Shown: positions 50,456 through 58,940 of the stretch, piece by piece
Layout of the letters: each line of letters starts with the position of its first letter
Numbering within the stretch: position 1 is the first letter of the stretch
Assembly: GCF_008629655.1 (NCBI RefSeq)
Contig: NZ_VWSG01000006.1
Span: 159,714-223,713, forward strand
DNA from: Paenimyroides baculatum
Lineage (GTDB): Bacteria > Bacteroidota > Bacteroidia > Flavobacteriales > Flavobacteriaceae
DNA length: 64,000 nt
Direction of reading: 5' to 3'
Notes under the pieces: generated by a model
What the model saw: the letters and a program-made list of their open reading frames with translations, nothing else
What the model was told of the DNA's origin: nothing
Database searches by the model: none
Program-made: the position numbers and the translations under genes

Positions 50456-51304
50456 ATGAGAAAATTACTAATAGCAGCAACGTTATTTGTGGCAACACAG
50501 GTAAATGCACAAATTAAAACGCCACAGGCAAGTTTAAAATCAGAAATCGATCAGGCAGTTGGTTTAACAAATGTAAGTGTTGATTATTTCCGTCCGGCTA
50601 AAAAAGGTCGTTTGGTTTTTGGAGATTTAGTGCCTTACGGAAAAATGTGGAGAACAGGTGCAAACCAGAATACTGTTATTGAAATTGATACAGATATCGA
50701 GATAAACGGTAAAAATTTACCGGCTGGTAAATATGCATTATACACATTGCCAAAAGCAGAATCTTGGGATGTAATTATCTACAAAACTACCGATAACTGG
50801 GGATTACCTCAAAAATGGAACGATAGTGATGTAGTTATGAAAACAGCTGTAAAACCACAAACATTAAATAAAGATGTAGAGTATTTTACAATTGATGTTA
50901 CGCCACAAAGCAATGAGCAGGGAACAATTGACATTTCATGGGAAAAAACAATAGTTCACGTTCCGTTTAAAGTACCAACGCACAAAATAGCAATGGAAAG
51001 CATTAATTCAAGCATTAACGAAAATTCTAAAGCATCGGATTATTACGCGGCAGGTGTTTATCTATTTACATCGAATACCGACGTTAAAAAGGCTTTAGAT
51101 TTTGTAAACAAATCAATTGCAATGCAAAACGGCGAGGCTCCTTTTTACATGTTGCGTCAAAAATCAATAATTCAGGCAGCAAACGGTGATAAAAAAGGTG
51201 CTGTAGAAACAGCTAAAAAATCGTTAGAAGCTTCAGAAAAAGCAGGAAACGAAGATTACGTAAAAATGAACAGAAACTCAATTTTAGAATGGAGTAGATC
51301 ATAA
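50456..51304 (+). CDS. DUF2911 exported protein
   Basis: A 282-residue protein with signal peptide (cleavage near NAQ). The N-terminal DUF2911 domain has VDYFRPAKKGRLVFGDLVPYGKMWRTGAN and AGKYALYTLP; the C-terminal third is a TPR-like helical region (SDYYAAGVYLFTSN... KKAVETAKKSLEASEKA). Widespread in Bacteroidota, function unknown. Last gene of the PASTA-dsbD operon, 9 bases after dsbD and followed by a terminator. Confidence 0.85.
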   Translation: MRKLLIAATLFVATQVNAQIKTPQASLKSEIDQAVGLTNVSVDYFRPAKKGRLVFGDLVPYGKMWRTGANQNTVIEIDTDIEINGKNLPAGKYALYTLPKAESWDVIIYKTTDNWGLPQKWNDSDVVMKTAVKPQTLNKDVEYFTIDVTPQSNEQGTIDISWEKTIVHVPFKVPTHKIAMESINSSINENSKASDYYAAGVYLFTSNTDVKKALDFVNKSIAMQNGEAPFYMLRQKSIIQAANGDKKGAVETAKKSLEASEKAGNEDYVKMNRNSILEWSRS

Positions 51305-51312
51305 AGAAGAAG

Positions 51313-51336
51313 AGAAGCAGAAATGCTTCTTTTTTT
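51313..51336 (+). terminator. terminator after the PASTA-DUF2911 operon
   Basis: AGAAGCA and TGCTTCT arms around a GAAA tetraloop, followed by seven T. Confidence 0.85.
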
Positions 51337-51381
51337 ATGCCTTCAAAATAAAATAAGTTTTTTTAAACTGTAAATACGCAG

Positions 51382-51389
51382 TATATTTG
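51382..51389 (+). promoter_or_regulatory. -7 element (TATATTTG) for purB
   Basis: Perfect TAnnTTTG match, 27 bases before the purB ATG at 51417. Confidence 0.5.
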
Positions 51390-51416
51390 TTTCTTTAAAA
51401 TATATTGGAAATATTT

Positions 51417-52763
51417 ATGTTAACAGAATTAAATGCTATTTCACCGATCGATGGTCGTTATAGATCAAAAACAGCTCCATTAGCAGATTTTTTTTCGGAA
51501 GAAGCCCTTATAAAATATCGCGTTTTAGTAGAAATTGAATATTTTATTGCTTTGTGCGAATTGCCATTGCCGCAGGTTGCAAACGTATCTAAAGATTTGT
51601 TTTCTGAATTACGAAAAATTTATAACGATTTTTCTACAGAAGATGCACTTTGGATCAAAAACACCGAAAAAACAACAAATCACGATGTTAAGGCTGTTGA
51701 ATATTTCATAAAACATAAATTTGACCAATTAGGTTTACAAGAATTTAAAGAGTTTATCCATTTTGGATTAACCTCTCAAGATATCAACAACACCGCAATA
51801 CCTTTATCGGTAAAACACGCTTTTGAAAAAGTGTATATGCCTACTTTTATTCAGTTGGTTAACAAATTAAAAGAGTTAAGCATTGAATGGAAAGATATTC
51901 CAATGTTAGCGCGTACGCACGGGCAACCAGCATCTCCAACGCGTTTAGGTAAAGAGTTGCATGTTTTTGTGGTTCGTTTAGAAGAGCAGTTGCGTTTGTT
52001 GAACAACATTCCGTTTGCAGCTAAATTTGGTGGTGCAACAGGAAATTTCAATGCACACAAAGTAGCTTATCCGCAAAACGATTGGAGAGTTTTTGGAGAG
52101 CATTTTGTGGAAGAAATTTTAGGATTAAAACATTCGTTTCCTACCACACAAATTGAACATTACGATCATTTTGCAGCTTTCTGCGATGCTTTAAAACGTA
52201 TTAACAATATATTGATCGATTTGGATCGCGATGTGTGGACATACGTTTCAATGGAATATTTCAAACAAAAAATCAAGGCTGGCGAAGTAGGATCATCTGC
52301 AATGCCACACAAAGTGAATCCGATCGATTTTGAAAATTCTGAAGGAAATTTAGGTATCGCTAATGCCATTTTTGAACATTTAGCTGCAAAATTACCTATT
52401 TCTCGTTTACAGCGCGATTTAACCGATAGTACCGTGTTGCGTAATGTGGGCGTTCCGTTTGGTCATACCATTATCGCGTTTGAAGCTACCTTAAAAGGTT
52501 TGAACAAATTATTGTTGAACGAAAGCAAATTTGCAGATGATTTAGAAAACAACTGGGCGGTTGTAGCAGAAGCAATTCAGACTATTTTACGTCGCGAAGC
52601 ATATCCAAATCCTTACGAAGCATTGAAAGATTTAACGCGTACCAACGATGTAATCAATCAAAAATCGATTCATGCGTTTATCGATACTTTAAATGTTTCG
52701 GTTGAGGTTAAAAACGAATTAAAACAAATAACTCCAAGCAATTATTTAGGAGTTTCAATTTAG
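51417..52763 (+). CDS. purB: adenylosuccinate lyase
   Basis: A 448-residue fumarase-superfamily lyase acting twice in purine synthesis. Motifs: NAISPIDGRYRSKT, THGQPASPTRLGKE, and the flexible loop SSAMPHKVNPIDFENSEGN with catalytic Ser. ATG at 51417 (MLTELNAISP) is chosen over TTG at 51405. It is followed by a lipocalin-like lipoprotein gene after 5 bases. Confidence 0.96.
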   Translation: MLTELNAISPIDGRYRSKTAPLADFFSEEALIKYRVLVEIEYFIALCELPLPQVANVSKDLFSELRKIYNDFSTEDALWIKNTEKTTNHDVKAVEYFIKHKFDQLGLQEFKEFIHFGLTSQDINNTAIPLSVKHAFEKVYMPTFIQLVNKLKELSIEWKDIPMLARTHGQPASPTRLGKELHVFVVRLEEQLRLLNNIPFAAKFGGATGNFNAHKVAYPQNDWRVFGEHFVEEILGLKHSFPTTQIEHYDHFAAFCDALKRINNILIDLDRDVWTYVSMEYFKQKIKAGEVGSSAMPHKVNPIDFENSEGNLGIANAIFEHLAAKLPISRLQRDLTDSTVLRNVGVPFGHTIIAFEATLKGLNKLLLNESKFADDLENNWAVVAEAIQTILRREAYPNPYEALKDLTRTNDVINQKSIHAFIDTLNVSVEVKNELKQITPSNYLGVSI

Positions 52764-52768
52764 AAAAT

Positions 52769-53215
52769 ATGAAAAAAATTATTGTTACTTTATTTTTGGC
52801 ATTGGCATTTGTTGGATGTAACGATGACGACAAACAGGTTGATGTTTTGGTAGGAAAATGGTATCCGCAAGGGGTAATCATTAATGGCGAAAACACACCT
52901 TATGCAGAAAATTCAAACTGCGGAAAAGATTATTTGCAGTTAAACGAATTTAATTCGTTTGAGATTGTTGATTATACAGAAAGTAATGTTGTTGGAAAAA
53001 CAACACCAGTACCACCATGTCCTTCACAAAAGTTTTACGGATCATATACGGTTATAAACAACGAATTAAAATTTCACGGATCTAACTTTTTTCAAGGAGG
53101 AGAAATTATTGAAAAATCTGCAGATCAGTTAAAACTAAAACGAATGATAGATGTAAACGGCGACGGAACAGAAGATGAAGTAATCGAAGTTTTCATGAAG
53201 CATTTAGCAGAATAA
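52769..53215 (+). CDS. lipocalin-like lipoprotein
   Basis: A 148-residue lipoprotein with signal peptide ending FVGC. The mature part has a lipocalin-like GKWYPQGVIINGENTPYAE segment and three further cysteines (NCGKD and PPCPSQK), plus a calcium-binding-like DVNGDGTEDEV loop near the C terminus. Function unknown. Five bases downstream of purB, so transcribed with it. Confidence 0.65.
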   Translation: MKKIIVTLFLALAFVGCNDDDKQVDVLVGKWYPQGVIINGENTPYAENSNCGKDYLQLNEFNSFEIVDYTESNVVGKTTPVPPCPSQKFYGSYTVINNELKFHGSNFFQGGEIIEKSADQLKLKRMIDVNGDGTEDEVIEVFMKHLAE

Positions 53216-53220
53216 ATAAT

Positions 53221-53254
53221 AAAAAAAACCGAACTTAATTAAGTTCGGTTTTTT
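53221..53254. terminator. 34-base perfect palindrome, bidirectional terminator
   Basis: AAAAAAACCGAACTTAA and its exact complement, no loop spacer (the loop is the central AATT). It closes the lipoprotein gene and the convergent thioesterase gene, whose stop codon begins in it. Confidence 0.85.
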
Positions 53255-53688
53255 TATTCCTCTATATAATTTTCGCTTTTAGGGATTTGGTTAACCAACT
53301 TAACAATGTTTTCTGGTAATGTAGTTAGTTTTCTTGATTGCAAATCAAACCAGGCGCCATCAGCATTTACCGTTGCACTTTTGGTTCCATCGGATTTATA
53401 AACAAAATGAGTGATGGAAAAACGATTGTTGGCAATTGTATGTTTGGTCATTTCAACAGCTACAGAAATTTCTTCATCCATTTTAATTTCTCTGTGAAAA
53501 ATAGTTTCTTCCCTAAAAAGAATAGGAGCAATACCGTATTTTGCACATTCATTAACCGATAAACCTATGTGAATCATTAAATTGTTACGAGCCTGTGTGC
53601 ATAAATCGCTGTAAGCAGAATGACGTAAATGTCGGTTTGCATCAATCATACTCCATAGTACCTGACCTTTAAAGAAAATATTTTTCAT
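53254..53688 (-). CDS. acyl-CoA thioesterase (4HBT hot-dog fold)
   Basis: A 144-residue single-domain hot-dog protein. The catalytic Asp of 4-hydroxybenzoyl-CoA-type thioesterases fits MIDANRHLRHSAYSD, followed by the long hot-dog helix (LMIHIGLSVNECA). Acyl substrate unknown. Two tandem -7 elements lie upstream. Convergent with the lipoprotein gene. Confidence 0.85.
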   Translation of the reverse strand: MKNIFFKGQVLWSMIDANRHLRHSAYSDLCTQARNNLMIHIGLSVNECAKYGIAPILFREETIFHREIKMDEEISVAVEMTKHTIANNRFSITHFVYKSDGTKSATVNADGAWFDLQSRKLTTLPENIVKLVNQIPKSENYIEE

Positions 53689-53708
53689 AATTTTACAAAA
53701 GTTTCAAA

Positions 53709-53724
53709 CAAAATTACAAAATTA
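53709..53724 (-). promoter_or_regulatory. tandem -7 elements (TAATTTTG twice) for the thioesterase
   Basis: Two adjacent copies of TAATTTTG on the minus strand (53717-53724 and 53709-53716), 20 and 28 bases before the ATG. Confidence 0.45.
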
Positions 53725-53742
53725 TTTAGAAAGATATTTTTT

Positions 53743-53758
53743 TGGCACGATTAATGAA
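53743..53758 (+). promoter_or_regulatory. sigma-54-like promoter (TGGCACG-N4-ATGAA)
   Basis: GG and GA dinucleotides are 10 bases apart as in -24/-12 promoters, with TGGCACG at -24 (consensus) and ATGAA at -12 (weak). No good TAnnTTTG lies closer to the ATG at 53806. Confidence 0.4.
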
Positions 53759-53805
53759 ATGAAGATTAATATAAAAGATATATAAACATTTAACAACAAT
53801 ACATC

Positions 53806-54327
53806 ATGAAAAAGATAGTACTACTTTTAACAGCATTCATAGGTTTAACAGCATTACAAAGCTGTACAGTTGAAGAATATTATGAAGACAGAGGTTACAA
53901 CGAAAACATTTCACAAGTTTTTGAATTGTCAAACGAAACTTTAAGCACAGTGGAAGATGCTTATACTTATTCTGCAACTTGGAATTTTACTACACCAATT
54001 TTTGATAGTGATAACGTTTTAGTTTACAGATGGCAAGGCAATTCTTGGGTTTTAGTTCCTGTTTCATACAATTTAGGAGGAAGCGATATGGTAAAATACG
54101 ATTATGATTTTACTCGTTACGATGTAAAAGTATATTTTTCGGCTAATTTCCCAGTGAATGACTTGACAAATGCTGAATATAACGATTTTGTTTACCGTCA
54201 AACATTCAGAGTTGTTGTAGTACCAGGTGGTTTCCAACAAAAAATGAACTTTAGCGACTACAATGCTACAATTTCAGCGTTAGGTTTAGAGAATGCCCCA
54301 GTAAAAACAATGCAAATAAAGAAATAA
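53806..54327 (+). CDS. small lipoprotein of unknown function
   Basis: A 173-residue protein with a lipoprotein signal ending LQSC. The mature part is rich in Tyr, Asp and Asn with strand-like segments, and has no family I recognise. The upstream region carries a sigma-54-like sequence rather than the usual -7 element. It is followed by a strong terminator and lies just ahead of glnN. Confidence 0.6.
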   Translation: MKKIVLLLTAFIGLTALQSCTVEEYYEDRGYNENISQVFELSNETLSTVEDAYTYSATWNFTTPIFDSDNVLVYRWQGNSWVLVPVSYNLGGSDMVKYDYDFTRYDVKVYFSANFPVNDLTNAEYNDFVYRQTFRVVVVPGGFQQKMNFSDYNATISALGLENAPVKTMQIKK

Positions 54328-54340
54328 TTAAATGTTTTTA

Positions 54341-54374
54341 AAAAGACCCCCTAAATTTTAGGGGTCTTTTTATT
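54341..54374 (+). terminator. terminator after the lipoprotein gene
   Basis: AAAAGACCCC-CTAAA and TTTAGGGGTCTTTT arms (one bulged C) with T tail. Confidence 0.85.
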
Positions 54375-54392
54375 TTTAATCAAAGTTTTATT

Positions 54393-54400
54393 TATTTTTG
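54393..54400 (+). promoter_or_regulatory. -7 element (TATTTTTG) for glnN
   Basis: Perfect TAnnTTTG match, 28 bases before the ATG. Confidence 0.5.
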
Positions 54401-54428
54401 CATGGTATAACTACACAATACAAAAAAT

Positions 54429-56618
54429 ATGGCAACTTTTCGTTTCGAAGCTTTAAAAGCAGCAAGCAACCGTCCGCCGGTTGCGGTTTCTGAATTAGGT
54501 AAAAAATCAGAAATTTTTGGTAGCAATGTTTTCAATGACAAATCAATGCGCCAGCACTTAACTCCAGAGGCATACAAGGCAGTACGCTCTGCAATGGATC
54601 AAGGTACAAAAATTGATCGTAGAATGGCAGATTATATCGCTTTAGGTATGAAAGAATGGGCAATGACTAAAGGTGTAACACACTACACACACTGGTTTCA
54701 GCCTTTAACAGGAACTACCGCAGAGAAACATGATGCCTTTTTTGAGACTTCTTTTGATGGTTCAGATCCGGTAGAAAAATTCGGTGGTTCGCAATTGGTT
54801 CAGCAAGAGCCTGATGCATCTTCTTTTCCAAACGGAGGAATTAGAAACACATTCGAAGCTCGCGGTTATACTGCTTGGGATCCTACATCGCCTGCATTTA
54901 TTTTTGGAACAACATTATGTATTCCAACCGTATTTGTATCGTACACAGGTGAAGCATTAGACAACAAAGCACCTTTATTAAGAGCGTTGTCTGCAATTGA
55001 CGATGCAGCAACTGAAGTTGCTAAATTCTTCGACAAAAACGTTAAAAAAGTAACTCCTACTTTAGGTTGGGAACAAGAATATTTCTTAATTGATGATGCT
55101 TTGGCAGCATCCCGCCCTGATATTTTACAAACTGGTAGAACATTGTTAGGTCACGTTTCGGCTAAAGGTCAGCAATTAGAAGATCATTATTTTGGATCGA
55201 TACCAACAAGAGTTTTAAACTACATGCGCGATTTAGAAAACGAGTGTATGTTGTTGGGAATTCCGGTAAAAACACGTCATAACGAAGTTGCTCCAAATCA
55301 GTTTGAGTTAGCTCCGATTTTCGAAGAAACCAATTTAGCGGTAGATCACAACTCATTATTAATGGATGTGATGCAGAAAGTTGGAGAACGTCACCACTTT
55401 AAAGTGTTATTCCACGAAAAACCTTTTAAAGGCGTAAACGGATCTGGTAAACACAACAACTGGTCGTTAGCAACCGATACTGGTATCAATTTATTGGCAC
55501 CGGGCAAAACACCAAACAGCAACTTACAGTTTTTAACGTTCTTTATCAATACCATTAAAGCGGTTTCAACTTACGAAGAATTATTACGCGCATCAATCGC
55601 ATCAGCATCTAACGATCACCGTTTAGGAGCAAACGAAGCACCGCCTGCAATTATATCAATCTTCATTGGTCAGCAATTGACAAAAGTGTTGGAAGAATTA
55701 GAAGGTGTATCAACAGGAAAATTGTCTCCTGAAGAAAAAACCGATTTAAAATTGAACGTAGTTGGTAAAATTCCAGACGTTTTGTTAGATAATACAGATC
55801 GTAACCGTACATCGCCATTCGCGTTTACAGGAAATAAATTTGAATTCCGTGCCGTTGGATCAACAGCTAACTGCGCTACTTCAATGACCACTTTAAACTC
55901 GATTGTTGCAAAACAGTTGATCGATTTTAGAAAAGAAGTGGAAGCTTTGGTTGAAAAAGACGGATTGAAAAAAGACGAAGCGATCTTCAACGTATTGCGT
56001 GAGTATATCAAAGAAACCAAAGACATTTTGTTTGAAGGTGACGGATACAGTAAAGAATGGGAAGAAGAAGCGGCTCGTCGTGGATTATCGAACCACAAAA
56101 CAACTCCGGCTGCATTAAAGGCAAAAGTTTCTAAAAAAGCATTCGATTTATTTGCAGAATTAAACGTAATGAATCATACTGAAGTAGAATCTCGTTACGA
56201 AATTGAATTGGAAGATTACGTTAAAAAGGTTCAGATCGAAGGTCGTGTTTTAGGTGATATCGTTCGTAACCACATTATTCCTACAGCGTTTAAATATCAA
56301 AACTTATTAATTGAAAACATTAAAGGGTTAAAAGATATTTTTGGCGACAGTTATGAGGAATTGGCTGCAGAACAAATTTTGATTTTAAAGAAAACGTCTA
56401 TGCACGTGAACGAATTAAATGCAAAATTACACGCAATGATGGATGCTCGTAAAGAGGCAAATTCATTAGATTCTGTTGAAAAAATGGCGCATGCTTATTG
56501 CGATAACGTTAAACCATATTTTGACGAAATTCGTTACCACGCAGATAAATTAGAGTTAATGGTTGATAATGAATTATGGACGTTGACTAAATACCGCGAA
56601 TTATTATTTACAAGATAA
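54429..56618 (+). CDS. glnN: glutamine synthetase type III
   Basis: A 729-residue GSIII, the large hexameric form typical of Bacteroidota (type I is about 450 residues). Motifs: THYTHWFQPLTGTTAEKHD, GWEQEYFLID, TRHNEVAPNQFELAP, NGSGKHNNWS and RNRTSPFAFTGNKFEFRAVGS. It forms glutamine from glutamate and ammonia with ATP. Own promoter and terminator. Confidence 0.95.
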   Translation: MATFRFEALKAASNRPPVAVSELGKKSEIFGSNVFNDKSMRQHLTPEAYKAVRSAMDQGTKIDRRMADYIALGMKEWAMTKGVTHYTHWFQPLTGTTAEKHDAFFETSFDGSDPVEKFGGSQLVQQEPDASSFPNGGIRNTFEARGYTAWDPTSPAFIFGTTLCIPTVFVSYTGEALDNKAPLLRALSAIDDAATEVAKFFDKNVKKVTPTLGWEQEYFLIDDALAASRPDILQTGRTLLGHVSAKGQQLEDHYFGSIPTRVLNYMRDLENECMLLGIPVKTRHNEVAPNQFELAPIFEETNLAVDHNSLLMDVMQKVGERHHFKVLFHEKPFKGVNGSGKHNNWSLATDTGINLLAPGKTPNSNLQFLTFFINTIKAVSTYEELLRASIASASNDHRLGANEAPPAIISIFIGQQLTKVLEELEGVSTGKLSPEEKTDLKLNVVGKIPDVLLDNTDRNRTSPFAFTGNKFEFRAVGSTANCATSMTTLNSIVAKQLIDFRKEVEALVEKDGLKKDEAIFNVLREYIKETKDILFEGDGYSKEWEEEAARRGLSNHKTTPAALKAKVSKKAFDLFAELNVMNHTEVESRYEIELEDYVKKVQIEGRVLGDIVRNHIIPTAFKYQNLLIENIKGLKDIFGDSYEELAAEQILILKKTSMHVNELNAKLHAMMDARKEANSLDSVEKMAHAYCDNVKPYFDEIRYHADKLELMVDNELWTLTKYRELLFTR

Positions 56619-56637
56619 TTTTATATTTATTTATACA

Positions 56638-56676
56638 GAAAAACCTCCGTTTTGAATAATCAATTCGGAGGTTTTC
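56638..56676 (+). terminator. terminator after glnN
   Basis: AAAACCTCCG and CGGAGGTTTT arms with a long loop. Confidence 0.7.
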
Positions 56677-56703
56677 TCATTTATTGGATTGGATTTATTG
56701 AAA

Positions 56704-57138
56704 TTATCTGTTGAAATTAAACACAAACGTATTTCCACCGCCGGTATAGGCTCTGCGTTCCCACATTCCAAACTGATCACGGGTTAAAATGGTTCCTAAA
56801 TCGCTGCGTAACCTGCGTTCGTAATCACGCGGACCATAATTGTTGTTTACCATAAAGTTTAACGATACTTGTAATCGAGATCTTTGTGCCCGCGATAATC
56901 TTAAAAAATCGTATCGGCTCATTTCACGATCTACATGATAATGGTAATCTGTGCGGTCATCGTATCTTACAACTCTTCTTTGGTTGTGGCGGTAATTGCG
57001 GTCATCATCTCTGTGATGTTTGTGAGTATAATGTTTTTTGTGGTGTTTTTTATGTTTGTGGTGACCTCTATGATGTCCCGGCTGCGCACTCGCAATTGTT
57101 GTAATGGCTAAAAGTGCTAAAGTGAATAACGTTTTCAT
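56704..57138 (-). CDS. histidine-rich exported protein
   Basis: A 144-residue protein with signal peptide (MKTLFTLALLAITTIASAQ) followed at once by a run rich in His and Lys (about residues 20-45, alternating HH, HK and KH pairs), then an Arg/Asp-rich segment and a C-terminal domain with LSRAQRSRLQVSLNFMVNNNYG. The His-rich tract suggests metal binding outside the cytoplasm. No family recognised. A sigma-54-like element lies 49 bases upstream. Confidence 0.65.
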   Translation of the reverse strand: MKTLFTLALLAITTIASAQPGHHRGHHKHKKHHKKHYTHKHHRDDDRNYRHNQRRVVRYDDRTDYHYHVDREMSRYDFLRLSRAQRSRLQVSLNFMVNNNYGPRDYERRLRSDLGTILTRDQFGMWERRAYTGGGNTFVFNFNR

Positions 57139-57186
57139 AACAAGTTTGTTTAAAAAGATTGATAATTGTTTTGTTAGTAAGCAATT

Positions 57187-57202
57187 TTCAAAGTGTGTGC
57201 CA
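57187..57202 (-). promoter_or_regulatory. sigma-54-like promoter (TGGCACA-N4-TTGAA) for the His-rich protein
   Basis: Read on the minus strand, TGGCACA-CACT-TTGAA has the 10-base GG-to-GA spacing of -24/-12 promoters and the consensus TTG at -12. It is 49 bases upstream of the ATG. Confidence 0.45.
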
Positions 57203-57220
57203 AAAAATGTTAAGAAATAA

Positions 57221-57250
57221 AAAAGACGCTACTTTAACAATAGCGTCTTT
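57221..57250 (-). terminator. terminator after the phnA-like gene
   Basis: AAAGACGCTA and TAGCGTCTTT arms; reading leftward it ends in a T tract, as needed for the upstream gene. Confidence 0.8.
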
Positions 57251-57272
57251 AAATATTGAATTTTGAGTTACA

Positions 57273-57854
57273 TTAACTCTGTTTTTTTACATATTTTGTA
57301 AGAATTACAATCTGCTGACCATCAATTTTTCCTTCAATTTGTTCGGTGTTATCATGAACCAAGCGAATATTTCTTACCGCAGTACCAATTTTTGCGTTTA
57401 AAGTTGATCCTTTTACATCTAAATCTTTAATCAGGGTAACGGTATCGCCACCAATTAAAATATTTCCGTTGCAGTCTTTGTGTAAATCAATACTTCCGTC
57501 GCCTTCATGATCTCCGGTTTGTTTTGCCCAATCTAAAGTTTCGTCGTCTAAATACATCATATCAAGCAAATCGGCAGCCCAACTTTCGTTTCTAAAACGA
57601 TTCAACATACGCCAGCTTACAACCTGCACCGGAATATTTTCGTTCCAAATAGAAGTTGATAAACATTGCCAGTGATTTGCATTTAATTCTTCTTTCTTTT
57701 CGATTTGATTTAAACAATTTTCGCAAACTAAAATTTCTCGGTCTGATAAATTACTTGCTGTTGGCGGAACATCGTAAATTGATAAATTTTCTGTTGCTGC
57801 ACATAATTCACACTGATTGCCGCTGCGTTCTGTTAATTTGTCTAATGTTTTCAT
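57273..57854 (-). CDS. PhnA/YjdM domain protein
   Basis: A 193-residue protein. The N-terminal zinc-ribbon half has CELC (about 16-19) and CENC (about 48-51) pairs; the C-terminal half contains the PhnA segment GDTVTLIKDLDVKGS and GTAVRNIRLV. Despite the name, family members are not clearly phosphonatases and their role is unsettled. Monocistronic. Confidence 0.82.
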   Translation of the reverse strand: MKTLDKLTERSGNQCELCAATENLSIYDVPPTASNLSDREILVCENCLNQIEKKEELNANHWQCLSTSIWNENIPVQVVSWRMLNRFRNESWAADLLDMMYLDDETLDWAKQTGDHEGDGSIDLHKDCNGNILIGGDTVTLIKDLDVKGSTLNAKIGTAVRNIRLVHDNTEQIEGKIDGQQIVILTKYVKKQS

Positions 57855-57885
57855 GGAGTATATGTTATAAATTTTGGCAAATATA

Positions 57886-58893
57886 TCAATTCTGTTTATT
57901 ATTTGACATAAACTGAATCAAATCAATCAATCGGGAAGAATATCCAATTTCATTATCGTACCAGCCAACAATTTTTACCATGCGTCCTAAAACAGTCGTA
58001 AGTTGGGCATCGAACAAACAAGAATGCGTATTTCCAATAACATCAACAGAAACAATAGGATCTTCGGTATATTCAATGATTCCTTTCAACTGATTTTCGG
58101 CTGCATTTTTAAAAGCTTCGTTAATTTCTTCTACCGAAACATCGCGATTTACATAACAGGTAATATCGGTTAAAGATCCATCGGGAACAGGAACACGAAT
58201 ACCGCCACCACCTATTTTTCCTTCAAATTCAGGGAAGATTTTGGTTAATGCTTTGGCAGCTCCAGTTGTAGTAGGAATGATTGATTGTGCCGCACCACGA
58301 GCTCTGCGCAAATCTTTATGAGGTTGATCGTGCAGACTTTGATCGGTGGTGTAAGAATGAACGGTGGTGATAAAAGCTTTATCTAACCCGCACAATTCAT
58401 CAATTATTTTAACCATTGGTGCTGCGTTATTTGTGGTGCAACTTGCGTTTGAAACAATTAATTCCGAACCATTTAAAATAGATTCGTTAACACCTAAAAC
58501 AACGGTTTTAATTTCGTTATCATCTGGCGGAACCGAAAGAATTACTCGTTTTGCTCCGTTTTTTATGTGATGTTGCAATAAATCTTCTGTTTTGTGTTTG
58601 CCGGTAGCTTCAATTACAAAATCAAGATCAAAAGGTTTCCAGTTTAGTTTTGTAATATCTTTTTCGTGCAGAAATGCAATTTTAGTATCATTAACTATCA
58701 AATGATCTTCGTTATGCGATACGTTTTCAGATAATTTCCCATGCACACTGTCGTACTTTAACAAATGTGCCATTGTTGCGGTATCGGCTAAATCGTTAAT
58801 GGCAACAACTTCTATCTGTGAATGATTAATCAATAAACGGAAAAGGTTTCGTCCAATACGACCAAATCCGTTAATAGCGATTTTTATTTTCAT
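57886..58893 (-). CDS. gap: glyceraldehyde-3-phosphate dehydrogenase
   Basis: A 335-residue glycolytic enzyme oxidising glyceraldehyde-3-phosphate with NAD. N-terminal NGFGRIGRNLFR, acidic residue for NAD in INDLAD, catalytic Cys in NASCTTNNAAP (about 152), and HSYTTDQSLHDQPHKDLRRARG. Standard length. Complements tpiA at the other end of the window. Its start is 48 bases downstream of the lipA stop, so the two may share a transcript. Confidence 0.96.
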   Translation of the reverse strand: MKIKIAINGFGRIGRNLFRLLINHSQIEVVAINDLADTATMAHLLKYDSVHGKLSENVSHNEDHLIVNDTKIAFLHEKDITKLNWKPFDLDFVIEATGKHKTEDLLQHHIKNGAKRVILSVPPDDNEIKTVVLGVNESILNGSELIVSNASCTTNNAAPMVKIIDELCGLDKAFITTVHSYTTDQSLHDQPHKDLRRARGAAQSIIPTTTGAAKALTKIFPEFEGKIGGGGIRVPVPDGSLTDITCYVNRDVSVEEINEAFKNAAENQLKGIIEYTEDPIVSVDVIGNTHSCLFDAQLTTVLGRMVKIVGWYDNEIGYSSRLIDLIQFMSNNKQN

Positions 58894-58940
58894 AATTTAT
58901 TATAGAAAACAAGTAGGTCGTTCTTATGAACGACCCGATA

